From the NCBI RefSeq assembly GCF_025398335.1, contig NZ_JAODOO010000004.1:1-64000 (forward strand): DNA of 64,000 nucleotides, written 5' to 3'. Numbering within the stretch: the stretch's first letter is position 1; each line of letters opens with the position of its first letter. Position numbers and translations under genes: made by a program. This DNA comes from Clostridium sp. CX1 (lineage in GTDB: Bacteria > Bacillota > Clostridia > Clostridiales > Clostridiaceae). The notes under the pieces are model-generated. The model saw only the letters and a program-made list of their open reading frames with translations. It did no database searches and was not told the origin of the DNA. Below, in pieces: positions 1 through 8,649 of this stretch.

Positions 1-828
1 CTTAATATCCTCACTTGTTTCTCCAGTTCCATCATACATAAAGGGTGGATCAATTTTAAATACAACTATTGATGTGTCTTTGTCATCATAAAATATTATT
101 GAATAATCCTGTTGAAGTTTTGGCACCAAATTTTTTACATTCAAATTGAAAGTAAATACAGGGTTATCTACTTTACTTTTAATAATTATACTTTCTTTCA
201 AATTACTTGAAATTATTGTGTATTGTAAATCTATATTGGGATACACATTTTGGAATTCTACTGTAGATGAGATGTTTTTTAGAGTTTGTTTATTTAGATT
301 TTCAGCTTCAATGATTTTGCCTTCATCTTGCTGTTGTCTATATTTGACTTTTTTATCTCTACTTCTATTTCTAGATTGATGCTCGTTTTTAGATCTCAAC
401 TTTTCTTTACCTTTTACTTTACCATTAGAATTTGAAGCTTTATCAATACCCCAAGATATTTCATATTTATCTTTTCTAATAGTCACTAATTTCTTATTCT
501 TAACCTTTTTAGCAATCTTGATTTTAATGTCATTTTCTTTATTTTCAAATACATCATTATTTTCTTCATCTTTACCATCTATTATTGAGTTATCTATGTC
601 TTTCCACTGACCATCACTATAGTAATGAACATCCTCATTATAGATAGCTGCTTCAAAAGTTAAGTCTTCTTTCAAAAAGTGTTTAACATTCTTTTGTCTT
701 TTTTCTTTAACTTCTCCTATAATCCTTTTCTTTTTCCTTTTAGGATTGGTTACTTCAGGCTTTACAGTTGATTGTGATAGATTAGAATTATTCTGTCTAA
801 CTAGATTAGTCTTTTTATGTTTTCCCAT
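1..828 (-). CDS. N-terminal part of a putative RHS/WapA-type wall-associated protein (cut by window edge)
   Basis: An open frame starts at the ATG at 828 behind a strong AGGAGG site (834-839) and stays open to the left edge, giving about 276 residues with the C-terminus outside the window. The start is very basic (MGKHKKTNLV, later PKRKKKRI) and has no signal peptide. It is followed by a stretch containing YYSDGQWKDIDNSI and KLVTIRKDKYEISWGI, then a beta-rich segment with YPNIDLQYTIISSNLKES. This resembles the N-terminal region that precedes DNRLRE or RHS repeats in clostridial wall-associated proteins such as WapA. The family call is from pattern memory. The repeats and any toxin domain would lie outside the window, so a polymorphic-toxin role is only a possibility. 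Confidence 0.55.
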   Translation of the reverse strand, partial: MGKHKKTNLVRQNNSNLSQSTVKPEVTNPKRKKKRIIGEVKEKRQKNVKHFLKEDLTFEAAIYNEDVHYYSDGQWKDIDNSIIDGKDEENNDVFENKENDIKIKIAKKVKNKKLVTIRKDKYEISWGIDKASNSNGKVKGKEKLRSKNEHQSRNRSRDKKVKYRQQQDEGKIIEAENLNKQTLKNISSTVEFQNVYPNIDLQYTIISSNLKESIIIKSKVDNPVFTFNLNVKNLVPKLQQDYSIIFYDDKDTSIVVFKIDPPFMYDGTGETSEDIK

Positions 829-917
829 AAAATCCTCCTAAATCAGCAATATTATATTATCCTATGCTTCTTTTAGAGAAGTGGTTACCGATATTAGTTA
901 AAACTTTCTCCATGAAT

Positions 918-963
918 AAAAACACTAATAATCCTCAAACAAATAAGACTATTAGTGCTTTTA
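918..963 (-). terminator. Intrinsic terminator downstream of purL
   Basis: A nearly perfect inverted repeat (AAAAGCACTAATAGTC against GATTATTAGTGTTTTT on the minus strand) ends in a T-run in the minus direction. It lies between the purL stop and the RHS-like gene, so it should end purL transcription. Confidence 0.75.
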
Positions 964-1091
964 TCACAATAACTACAAAGTAACTCATATAACTATTTAA
1001 ATGTTCTTCTTTACAGTACTTTATAGGAAATGTTAAGTGTTATGTTTTCGTACCTTAGCGGTTTACTTTAAAAATTATTTTTATAAAAACT

Positions 1092-4000
1092 CTACTTAAA
1101 GTATTCCACTCCAGCTTCAAATATCCTTTGTTCCTTACTACCTGTAATATTCTTAAACACATTTTCCCCTATTCTTTCCGAATGTGCCATCTTCCCAAGA
1201 ACTCTTCCATCCGGACTTGTTATTCCTTCAATTGCTAAAACAGATCCATTAGGATTAAATCTAACCTCATTAGTAGGATTACCATTAAAATCCACGTATT
1301 GAGTAGCTATTTGTCCCTTCTTTATAAGATTATCTAAAACCTCCTTATTAGCTACAAATCTTCCTTCTCCATGAGATACAGCCACAGTATGAATATCTCC
1401 AACCCTTACCTTATTAAACCAAGGTGAAATAGTAGATACTATTTTAGTATTTACCATAGTTGAAACGTGTCTTCCTATCTTATTATAGGTAAGAGTTGGG
1501 CAGTCTTCCTCTATATCTCTTATTTCCCCAAAAGGAACTAGGCCTAGTTTAATAAGTGCTTGGAAGCCATTACATATGCCAAGCATTAATCCATCTCTAT
1601 TTTTCAAAAGCTCCATAACCGCTTCCTTTACTTTCGGATTTCTAAACACAGTAGCTATAAACTTACCAGAGCCATCTGGTTCATCTCCAGCACTAAAGCC
1701 TCCTGGCAACATTACTATTTGAGAGGAATTTATAATACTTACCATTCTATCTATAGATTCTTCTATATCCTTTGCCCTTAAGTTTTTAAATATCATAATC
1801 TCTACCTCTGCTCCAGCTTTTAGAAAGGCTCTTTCTGAATCATATTCACAATTTGTACCTGGAAAAACTGGTATAAATACTTTCGGTTTAGCTAATTTAA
1901 TTGCTGGAGAGTTTACCTTTTCTCTATTACTGCTGTTTACCGATTGTGCTTTTTCAAGGTCATAAAATTCCATATTTGTATCTATAAAAGTACTTTTCTC
2001 TCCTTGAGACTTAACTTTTGTCCCAAAAACATTTTCTAAAGTATCTTGCCAAGCTTCAATGTTCTCATCTATATCTATTGTCAGTTCCATTATATCTATA
2101 GAAGACTTTTCTTGAGTTTCTCCTAAAACCTTAAATTCTATATTATTTAATCTTTCTTTCAAATCTAAATCACTAGCTATCTCTAGTATAAGGGAGCCAT
2201 ATTTAGGGGCAAATAATTCTCTCTCTTCTATATAATCTGCAAACTTCATTCCTATCTTATTTCCGAAGCTCATTTTACTTATAGCTTCGCAGATACCGCC
2301 TCTTCTAACAGTGGAAGCTGATAAAACTTCTCCTCTGCCAATCATTGAAGTTATCTTAGATAAATTCTTCTTTAAAACTTCAAAGTTTGGTAGCTGATAT
2401 TCATCTACAGGAACTGGAAGGATTACAACTCTGCTACCTGCTTTTTTAAATTCTGGAGAAACTACTTTATCTACGTTAACTGGATTAACAGCAAAGGAAA
2501 CTAATGTAGGTGGTACATCTAAATCTTTAAAAGTTCCACTCATACTGTCCTTTCCTCCAATTGCTGCAATACCTAACTCTCTCTGAGCATACAAAGCACC
2601 TAATAGTGCTGAGAAAGGTTTTCCCCATTTAACAGGGTCTTTTCCTAATTTCTCAAAATACTCTTGGAAGGTAAGTCGTACTGCCCCCGCATCTCCACCA
2701 CAAGCGACAATCTTTGCTACAGACTCTACTACTGCATATACTGCTCCATGAAATGGACTCCATTTTGCTATGTCCGGATTATAACCATAAGTCATAATAG
2801 TTCCTGTTTTAGTTTCTCCATTTAGAACAGGAAGCTTAGCTACCATTCCTTCCGCTGGTGTTAACTGATATTTTCCACCAAAGGGCATTAATACAGTTCC
2901 AGCTCCAATTGTACTATCAAATCTTTCTACTAACCCTTTTTGACTGCATATATTTAATTGACTCAAAGTATTAAGCCACTTTTCCTTTAAATTTTTCGAT
3001 TCCCTACCTTCAACATCAGAACCTAATCTGCCTTTTAAGATCTCGAAGAAGTTATTACTCTCTTCTGGTGCTTTAACCAACACATCAGCCTTTCCTCTTA
3101 CGCCATTAGTATCTAGAAAGTCTCTGCTCAAATTTACAACATCGCTTCCTCTCCAATTCATTCTTAACCTTCTGTCATTGGTTATTACTGCTACAGTTGT
3201 AGCCTCAAGATTTTCTTCTTTAGCGTACTCTATAAACTTCTCTTCATCTTCCTTTGCTACCACCACTGCCATACGCTCCTGTGATTCTGATATGGCAAGC
3301 TCTGTACCATCTAGTCCTTCATACTTCTTAGGTATTAGATCTAAATTTATGTTTAAACTCTCTGCAAGCTCTCCTATTGCTACAGACACTCCACCAGCTC
3401 CAAAATCATTGCATCTTTTAATTAATCTACTTACCTTTTCTTTTCTAAAAAGTCTCTGTATTTTTCTTTCTATAACTGGATTTCCCTTTTGAACTTCCGC
3501 ACCACAGCTCAGTATTGAATTTTCTGTATGCTTTTTAGATGAGCCTGTTGCTCCACCACAACCGTCTCTTCCAGTCCTTCCTCCTACCAGTAACACTGTA
3601 TCTCCTGCTATAGGTCTTTTCCTTATAACGTTCTTCATAGGAGCAGCTGCAATAACTGCACCTACTTCCATTCTTTTAGCCACATATCCTTCATCATATA
3701 TTTCTGCAACCTGTCCAGTAGCTAATCCTATTTGATTTCCATAAGAACTGTATCCATGAGCTGCCTCTGTAGTTATTTTCTTTTGTGGTAATTTGCCTTG
3801 AAGCGTATTTTCAACATTTGTCCTAGGATCACCGCTTCCTGTAACCCTCATAGCTTGATATACGTATGCTCTTCCTGAAAGAGGGTCCCTTATTGCACCT
3901 CCCAGGCAAGTAGCAGCACCTCCAAAGGGTTCAATTTCTGTTGGGTGATTATGAGTTTCATTTTTAAACATTACAAGCCACTTTTCTATGCTGCCATCAA

Positions 4001-4934
4001 TTTCCGCATCTACAACAATACTACAAGCATTTATTTCTTCAGACTGATCTAAATCCTCAAGTAATCCTTTTCCCCTTAACTCTTTCATAGCTATGGTAGC
4101 CATATCCATAAGTGTCTTTGGTTTTTCTTTCTCTTTATATAAGCTTCTTCTGATACTTAGATATTCCTCATAGGCCTTTTTTATTGGAATGGCTAACTTT
4201 CCTTGTTCTATATCTATATTATCTAATTCTGTCATAAAGGTTGTATGCCTGCAGTGATCGGACCAATAGGTATCAATTACCTTAATTTCCGTAATAGTTG
4301 GGTTTCTTTTTTCTATGTCTTTAAAATACTTCTGACATAATTTAATATCTTCAAAGCTCATAGCTAACTGTCTATTTTCCATGAAATCTTCAAGTTGTTC
4401 ATCACTAAATATTATAAAATCCTTTAAAACCTCTACTGAATCTGGTGTTTGTAATTGTAGTTCTAAGTCTTCTATTTTTTCTAAAAGAGCTTCTCTGGAA
4501 TCTACTGTGTTTATACAATAGTCTTTTATCCTGATAAAGTCTTCTTCAGATATATTGCCTTTTATTATGTATAATTTTGATGTTAGAACTTGGGGTTTGT
4601 CCCCTTGGGCAAGAATTTGGATACACTGAGATGCAGAGTCTGCCCTTTGATCATATTGGCCTGGAAGGTATTCCACTGCAAAGACTCTCTCATTTTTTTC
4701 TATACTAATTTCTTCTTCATGTATGTTATCTACTGTCTTTTCAGAAAAAATTATATGTTTTGCACTTTCATACTCCTCATCCTCTATACCTGATATATCG
4801 TATCTGTTAATTATCCTTATGGATTCTAGTTCTTTAATAGATAAACTTTCTTTAAGGTCCCTAAGAATGTTTTCAGCTTCTGCATTCATTCCTTCCTTTT
4901 TTTCTACTAGTAGTCTCCTTACAGCTTTTTTCAT
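1092..4934 (-). CDS. purL: Phosphoribosylformylglycinamidine synthase, single-chain PurL
   Basis: Converts FGAR, glutamine and ATP to FGAM in de novo purine synthesis in the cytoplasm. At 1280 residues it is the large single-chain form that fuses PurS-, PurL- and PurQ-like parts; many Firmicutes use three separate subunits. Visible motifs are SDHCRHTTF and ETHNHPTEIEPFGGAATCLGG in the synthetase half, and a second synthetase half with GGKDSMSG. A class I glutamine amidotransferase domain closes the protein, beginning at FPGTNCEYD, with the nucleophile Cys near 1121 (GICNGFQ) and a His/Glu pair in MAHSER near 1251-1253. The gene stands alone between its own PurR-like operator and a terminator. 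The start has a G-rich ribosome site (GGGGGGAAG). Confidence 0.97.
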   Translation of the reverse strand: MKKAVRRLLVEKKEGMNAEAENILRDLKESLSIKELESIRIINRYDISGIEDEEYESAKHIIFSEKTVDNIHEEEISIEKNERVFAVEYLPGQYDQRADSASQCIQILAQGDKPQVLTSKLYIIKGNISEEDFIRIKDYCINTVDSREALLEKIEDLELQLQTPDSVEVLKDFIIFSDEQLEDFMENRQLAMSFEDIKLCQKYFKDIEKRNPTITEIKVIDTYWSDHCRHTTFMTELDNIDIEQGKLAIPIKKAYEEYLSIRRSLYKEKEKPKTLMDMATIAMKELRGKGLLEDLDQSEEINACSIVVDAEIDGSIEKWLVMFKNETHNHPTEIEPFGGAATCLGGAIRDPLSGRAYVYQAMRVTGSGDPRTNVENTLQGKLPQKKITTEAAHGYSSYGNQIGLATGQVAEIYDEGYVAKRMEVGAVIAAAPMKNVIRKRPIAGDTVLLVGGRTGRDGCGGATGSSKKHTENSILSCGAEVQKGNPVIERKIQRLFRKEKVSRLIKRCNDFGAGGVSVAIGELAESLNINLDLIPKKYEGLDGTELAISESQERMAVVVAKEDEEKFIEYAKEENLEATTVAVITNDRRLRMNWRGSDVVNLSRDFLDTNGVRGKADVLVKAPEESNNFFEILKGRLGSDVEGRESKNLKEKWLNTLSQLNICSQKGLVERFDSTIGAGTVLMPFGGKYQLTPAEGMVAKLPVLNGETKTGTIMTYGYNPDIAKWSPFHGAVYAVVESVAKIVACGGDAGAVRLTFQEYFEKLGKDPVKWGKPFSALLGALYAQRELGIAAIGGKDSMSGTFKDLDVPPTLVSFAVNPVNVDKVVSPEFKKAGSRVVILPVPVDEYQLPNFEVLKKNLSKITSMIGRGEVLSASTVRRGGICEAISKMSFGNKIGMKFADYIEERELFAPKYGSLILEIASDLDLKERLNNIEFKVLGETQEKSSIDIMELTIDIDENIEAWQDTLENVFGTKVKSQGEKSTFIDTNMEFYDLEKAQSVNSSNREKVNSPAIKLAKPKVFIPVFPGTNCEYDSERAFLKAGAEVEIMIFKNLRAKDIEESIDRMVSIINSSQIVMLPGGFSAGDEPDGSGKFIATVFRNPKVKEAVMELLKNRDGLMLGICNGFQALIKLGLVPFGEIRDIEEDCPTLTYNKIGRHVSTMVNTKIVSTISPWFNKVRVGDIHTVAVSHGEGRFVANKEVLDNLIKKGQIATQYVDFNGNPTNEVRFNPNGSVLAIEGITSPDGRVLGKMAHSERIGENVFKNITGSKEQRIFEAGVEYFK

Positions 4935-4956
4935 TAAAACTTCCCCCCATACTAGA

Positions 4957-5006
4957 ATTTACGAACATTTTTAAATAAACCCTTTGTTTCATTCGTATAT
5001 ATTATA
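4957..5006 (-). promoter_or_regulatory. purL promoter with paired PurBox-like PurR operator
   Basis: Two inverted PurBox-like sequences are present: ATTTACGAACATT at 4957-4969 on plus and ATATACGAATGAA on minus at 4988-5000. Their CGAA cores are separated by 26 bp. That arrangement fits the Bacillus PurR rule of two inverted AWWWCCGAACWWT boxes about 16-17 bp apart. A minus-strand TATAAT lies at 5001-5006, touching box 2, so a bound repressor would block the promoter. A third, even closer match (AACTCCGAACATT) is at 5072-5084. Regulation by PurR is inferred. Confidence 0.6.
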
Positions 5007-5096
5007 ACATAGAAGGATATTTTTAAAAATAGCAAATATATATATTTAAAAAAATATACACACAAACCATAAACTCCGAACATTAATTTCAGAACC

Positions 5097-5153
5097 AAAA
5101 TAATATTAGCCCAAAATTTCCACATGACAGAAATTTTGAGCTAATATTATTTT
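5097..5153 (-). terminator. Long hairpin terminator downstream of the OrtA-like gene
   Basis: Arms of about 24 nt (5097-5120 and 5130-5153) pair with only a small mismatch around a 9-nt loop. The structure begins right after the OrtA-like stop codon. The outer stem is all A/T, so it could work in both directions. Confidence 0.65.
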
Positions 5154-5156
5154 CTT

Positions 5157-5396
5157 CTAAGTACTTATCATTAGAACTTCCCTTGTGTCCTTACCTAATT
5201 TAGAAATAGAGTTATAAAGAGGCCTATCTTTGGAAACGTTTCCCTTGGCCACATGACCTGTAATAATTTTCACCTCTACCATCTCTCCAATATCACAATC
5301 ACTTAGACAACATCCTCTAGTAAAAATTTTAACGGTCAAACCTTTAGAAAGATGCACTAGGTCTTCAACTTCAATCCAGCTACCCCTTTTTATCAT
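5157..5396 (-). CDS. Small OrtA-like protein (2-amino-4-oxopentanoate thiolase alpha-subunit family)
   Basis: 79 residues. The pattern from residue 1 (MIKRGSWIEVEDLV) through DIGEMVEVKIITGHVAKGNV to a C-terminal ISKLGKDTREVLM follows the small OrtA subunit of 2-amino-4-ketopentanoate thiolase, from oxidative ornithine degradation. It is shorter than typical OrtA: the proline-rich loop and the YxHxFG-like segment are missing. No OrtB partner or other ornithine gene is in the window, so the enzymatic role is uncertain. The gene sits alone between glyA and purL and ends in a strong hairpin. The ribosome site is weak (GGGGAT). Confidence 0.5.
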   Translation of the reverse strand: MIKRGSWIEVEDLVHLSKGLTVKIFTRGCCLSDCDIGEMVEVKIITGHVAKGNVSKDRPLYNSISKLGKDTREVLMIST

Positions 5397-5554
5397 TTAC
5401 TAATCCCCGCCTTTTTCTAATCTTTAGAAAATAACTTTTGTAAATTATATGTGATATATTTAAAAACTATTACAAAGGCAAATAATATTCAGGTACGCTT
5501 TTTTATTTAGTAACTTACATAGTCTTTTGAAGTAAAGATTTATTAAGCTGAATT

Positions 5555-6790
5555 TTATTTGTAAATTGGGAATTTACTGCAAAGTTCCTTCACCTCTTTT
5601 TTCACATCTGATAAGTTCCCATTTTTATTTTCTATTACATAATTTATAAAATGGGCTATTTTTTTCATTTCCTCTTCCCTAAATCCTCTAGTAGTGACAG
5701 CAGCAGTACCAACTCTTATTCCGCTAGTGACATTTGCTCCAAGTTTATCAAAAGGAACTGCATTTTTATTCACAGTAATTCCTACTGAATCTAGCAATTC
5801 TTCAGCATCCTTACCAGTTATATTTTTATTAGTTAAATCTAATAATATTAGGTGGTTATCTGTGCCACCTGTAACTAACCTAAATCCATAGTTTAATAAT
5901 TCCTCTGCTAAAATCTTGCAATTCTTAACTACTTGGTTTATATATTCTTTGTAATCATCAGTTAAAGCCTCTCCAAAACATACAGCTTTAGCAGCAACTA
6001 TATGCATTAGAGGTCCCCCCTGAGTTCCTGGAAAAATAGTTTTATCTAAATCTTTTCCATACTTTTCTTTGCAAAGAATTGCTCCTCCTCTTGGACCACG
6101 AAGAGTTTTGTGCGTTGTTGTAGTAACAAAATCTGCATAAGGTACAGGAGACATATGTTTTCCTGCAGCAACTAATCCTGCTATATGTGCCATATCAACC
6201 ATCATATAAGCTCCTACCTCATCACATATGTCCTTTATTCTCTTAAAATCTATTTCTCTAGGATAAGCACTAGCGCCAGATACTATCATTTTAGGTTTAT
6301 TCTCTAAAGCTAATCTTCTCATTTCATCGTAATCTATTCTCTCTGTCTCTTCACTAACTCCGTAAGAGATAAAATTGTACAGCTTTCCAGAAAAACTTAC
6401 GCTACTTCCATGGGTTAAGTGACCACCGTGAGCTAAATTCATACCTAAAACTGTATCTCCTGGCTTTAGTACAGTCATATATACCGCCATGTTAGCACCA
6501 GAACCTGAATGAGGTTGAACATTTGCATACTCTGCATTAAATAGTTTTTTCATCCTATCCCTTGCTAGATCTTCTGCAATATCTACTATATGGCATCCAC
6601 CATAATATCGTTTTGCAGGATACCCTTCTGCATACTTATTTGTTAAATAGGAGCCCATAGCCTCCATTACAGCCTTACTAGTAAAGTTTTCTGAAGCAAT
6701 TAATTCTATACCTTCTTCCTGTCTTAACCTTTCCTTCTCAATTACTTCAAAAATATCCTTATCAATAATTTCTAAATTCTCAAAATTCAC
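5555..6790 (-). CDS. glyA: Serine hydroxymethyltransferase
   Basis: PLP enzyme that interconverts serine and glycine while loading one-carbon units on tetrahydrofolate. The 411-residue length is normal for the family. Visible features are [10 protein letters not shown] near residue 29, the [13 protein letters not shown] folate/substrate segment near 53-65, and the Schiff-base lysine Lys228 in [14 protein letters not shown]. It stands next to purL, which also depends on one-carbon metabolism, although a gap and a small gene separate them. The ATG follows AAAAAGGGG. Nothing is missing from the catalytic core. Confidence 0.97.
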   Translation of the reverse strand: MNFENLEIIDKDIFEVIEKERLRQEEGIELIASENFTSKAVMEAMGSYLTNKYAEGYPAKRYYGGCHIVDIAEDLARDRMKKLFNAEYANVQPHSGSGANMAVYMTVLKPGDTVLGMNLAHGGHLTHGSSVSFSGKLYNFISYGVSEETERIDYDEMRRLALENKPKMIVSGASAYPREIDFKRIKDICDEVGAYMMVDMAHIAGLVAAGKHMSPVPYADFVTTTTHKTLRGPRGGAILCKEKYGKDLDKTIFPGTQGGPLMHIVAAKAVCFGEALTDDYKEYINQVVKNCKILAEELLNYGFRLVTGGTDNHLILLDLTNKNITGKDAEELLDSVGITVNKNAVPFDKLGANVTSGIRVGTAAVTTRGFREEEMKKIAHFINYVIENKNGNLSDVKKEVKELCSKFPIYK

Positions 6791-6991
6791 TATCTACACC
6801 CCTTTTTACTAAATGTATTTTCAGCTATTTATTAAGCTTAAAAATATTTTATTCCATATTAAATTATAGAGTTTTTCCTGCAATTTATGCAGGTAATGCC
6901 TAAATATTTTCTTTATAAATAATAACAAATATTATAGTTTAAAAAGTTAAGTTTAAAAGTAATCAATTCATATTTTATTATGAATTTTTTA

Positions 6992-7000
6992 TGTTATAAT
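6992..7000 (+). promoter_or_regulatory. Extended -10 promoter for the ThrE pair
   Basis: TGTTATAAT, an extended -10 element, lies 58 bp before the first ThrE gene. No good -35 is seen at 17 bp, as is common for extended -10 promoters. A 17-bp palindrome (CCTGC-N7-GCAGG, 6877-6893) lies farther upstream in the glyA/thrE divergent region and could be an operator. Confidence 0.45.
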
Positions 7001-7058
7001 ACTTGATGAGTAATTTGATGAAAGTAAGTTTTAGACTAAATATAAAGGAGAATATAGT

Positions 7059-7823
7059 ATGGATATTAGTAGAGTTTTAAATATAGCTACTTATGCTGGT
7101 AAGATTATATTAGAAAACGGTGGAGAGATTTATAGAGTTGAAGAAACCATTATAAGAATATGTAATGCTTATAATATTAAAATTGTAGAGCCCTTTGCCA
7201 CTCCTACAGCTATAATCGTATCTGCTTCTAGCGAGTATGGTCAAAATATATCTATCATTAAAAGAATAAAAAAACGAAGCCTAAATTTAGAGAAAATCTC
7301 TCAAGTTAACGATATATCTAGAAATATAAAAAATAAAGGCTTTACCTTAGAATATATTGAGAGTGAGCTTCATAAAGTCGAAAACTCCAAATCCTATAGT
7401 ATAAAGGTAAATATACTGTTCTCAGGGATAACTGCCGCTTTCTTTGCCTTAGTTTTTGGAGGAAATTTAAGAGATTTTTTTGTATCCTTTATTATAGGTT
7501 GTTTAATTAAATCAACATCTACATTATTAGGTTTTTTACAAACCAACGATTTTTTCGTCAACACCTTATGTGGTGCATTGGCAGCCTTAGTTGCTTTATT
7601 AAGTGTTCATCTTGGTATTGGTGCTCATGCAGATAAGATTATTATTGGATCAATTATGCTTCTTGTTCCTGGACTTGCTATAACAAACGCTATCAGAGAT
7701 ACAATAGCCGGTGATTTAATTGCTGGCATTTCTAGAGGTGTTGAAGCCTTTTTGATAGCTATTGCCATTGCCGTAGGAACAGGAGCTACAATGAAGATTT
7801 GGTTTCTTTTATTGGAGGGTTAA
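7059..7823 (+). CDS. Threonine/serine exporter family protein, ThrE N-terminal-type subunit (DUF1212)
   Basis: 254 residues. The soluble N-terminal part carries the family signature GGEIYRVEETI (residues 21-31) and PTAIIVSAS. About five hydrophobic segments follow, with a polar GDLIAGISRGVEA loop. In actinobacteria ThrE is one polypeptide; in many Firmicutes it is split, and this gene is the N-terminal half. Its C-terminal partner starts 3 bp downstream. The role in amino-acid or dipeptide export is from the family. The start has a clear AAAGGAG site. Confidence 0.85.
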   Translation: MDISRVLNIATYAGKIILENGGEIYRVEETIIRICNAYNIKIVEPFATPTAIIVSASSEYGQNISIIKRIKKRSLNLEKISQVNDISRNIKNKGFTLEYIESELHKVENSKSYSIKVNILFSGITAAFFALVFGGNLRDFFVSFIIGCLIKSTSTLLGFLQTNDFFVNTLCGALAALVALLSVHLGIGAHADKIIIGSIMLLVPGLAITNAIRDTIAGDLIAGISRGVEAFLIAIAIAVGTGATMKIWFLLLEG

Positions 7824-7826
7824 AAT

Positions 7827-8291
7827 ATGATATTAAGTTCTATATACACATTCATTGCTACGCTATCTTTTAGCATTTTAGCTAATATAAGAGGTAAAAA
7901 CTTGATCTTTGCATCTTTAGGCGGCGGTATTACCTGGTTTCTCTATTTATTTACTTCTTCTTATTTGCATATTCCCAATACTTTTTGTTTTTTTATTGCT
8001 TCCATTTTTGCCTCAGCCTATTCCGAAATTATGGCTAGGGTTCTTAAAGCTCCTGTAACTACCTTTATTATATCCTCAATTATCCCTTTAGTTCCAGGAG
8101 GTGGCATGTATTATACCATGTATGAAACAGTACAAGGTAATATAAATTCATCCTTAGCCTTAGGTATTCAAACTATTGCCATTGCAGGTACTGTAGCAGT
8201 AACAGTTTTCTTGGTATCTTCAATATCTAAAACTATGGTTTTATTTAGGGTTAAATTAAAATCAAAATTTAATAAATCAAGAAGTAACTAG
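7827..8291 (+). CDS. Threonine/serine exporter family protein, ThrE C-terminal-type subunit (ThrE_2)
   Basis: 154 residues with four or five membrane segments. It contains the family motif PLVPGGGMYYTMYE near residues 87-100. It is translationally linked to the preceding ThrE subunit, whose stop lies 3 bp upstream behind GGAGGG, and the two are expected to form one carrier. It ends at a hairpin shared with the convergent csoR-like gene. Confidence 0.85.
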   Translation: MILSSIYTFIATLSFSILANIRGKNLIFASLGGGITWFLYLFTSSYLHIPNTFCFFIASIFASAYSEIMARVLKAPVTTFIISSIIPLVPGGGMYYTMYETVQGNINSSLALGIQTIAIAGTVAVTVFLVSSISKTMVLFRVKLKSKFNKSRSN

Positions 8292-8298
8292 TCAATAA

Positions 8299-8341
8299 AG
8301 ACGACGTAAGTTAAGAAATGTTATACTAACTTGCGTCGTCT
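8299..8341. terminator. Bidirectional terminator between the thrE pair and the csoR-like gene
   Basis: A 15-bp stem (8299-8313 with 8327-8341, one G-T pair) containing AGACGACGTAAG lies between convergent genes. Confidence 0.8.
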
Positions 8342-8352
8342 CTTGTCTTCAT

Positions 8353-8628
8353 TTACTTTAAGAACATAGTAAGAGTTGATACTAATTCTTCTATTTTTTC
8401 CTCTGGTGTCTTCTCACCATCTCCACAAATTAAACAGGTCTTTGCATAGTTCTCTAGAACTAATGCTCCTACCTTATTAATGGCTGCTCTTACTGCTGCA
8501 ACCTGAATTAGGACATCTTTACAACAAACATCCCCCTCAACCATCTTCTCAATACCTTTAATCTGTCCCTCTATTCTTCTTAGCCTAGTTTGAATATCTT
8601 TTTTTGATACTACTTTTACTTCTTCCAT
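8353..8628 (-). CDS. CsoR/FrmR-family transcriptional repressor with an altered ligand triad
   Basis: 91 residues and all-helical, with the DUF156 pattern DIQTRLRRIEGQIKGIEKMV and VAAVRAAINKVG. Family members are tetrameric repressors that sense Cu(I), Ni, formaldehyde or persulfide. Cu(I) CsoR uses Cys36-His61-Cys65; here Cys36 and Cys65 are kept but position 61 is Tyr (ENYAKTC). Extra cysteines lie at 35 and 68 (CLICGDG). Loss of the His argues against classic copper sensing and leaves persulfide or another thiol signal possible. No copper exporter or sulfur gene is adjacent. It lies 22 bp downstream of the Cof phosphatase gene and may be co-transcribed with it. Confidence 0.85.
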   Translation of the reverse strand: MEEVKVVSKKDIQTRLRRIEGQIKGIEKMVEGDVCCKDVLIQVAAVRAAINKVGALVLENYAKTCLICGDGEKTPEEKIEELVSTLTMFLK

Positions 8629-8649
8629 AAGTTATCACTCCTAATCTTG

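Noticed and set aside
146-379. 77-residue hydrophobic frame on plus near the left edge
   Set aside because: It overlaps the long minus-strand RHS-like frame, which has a strong ribosome site; the plus frame has none.
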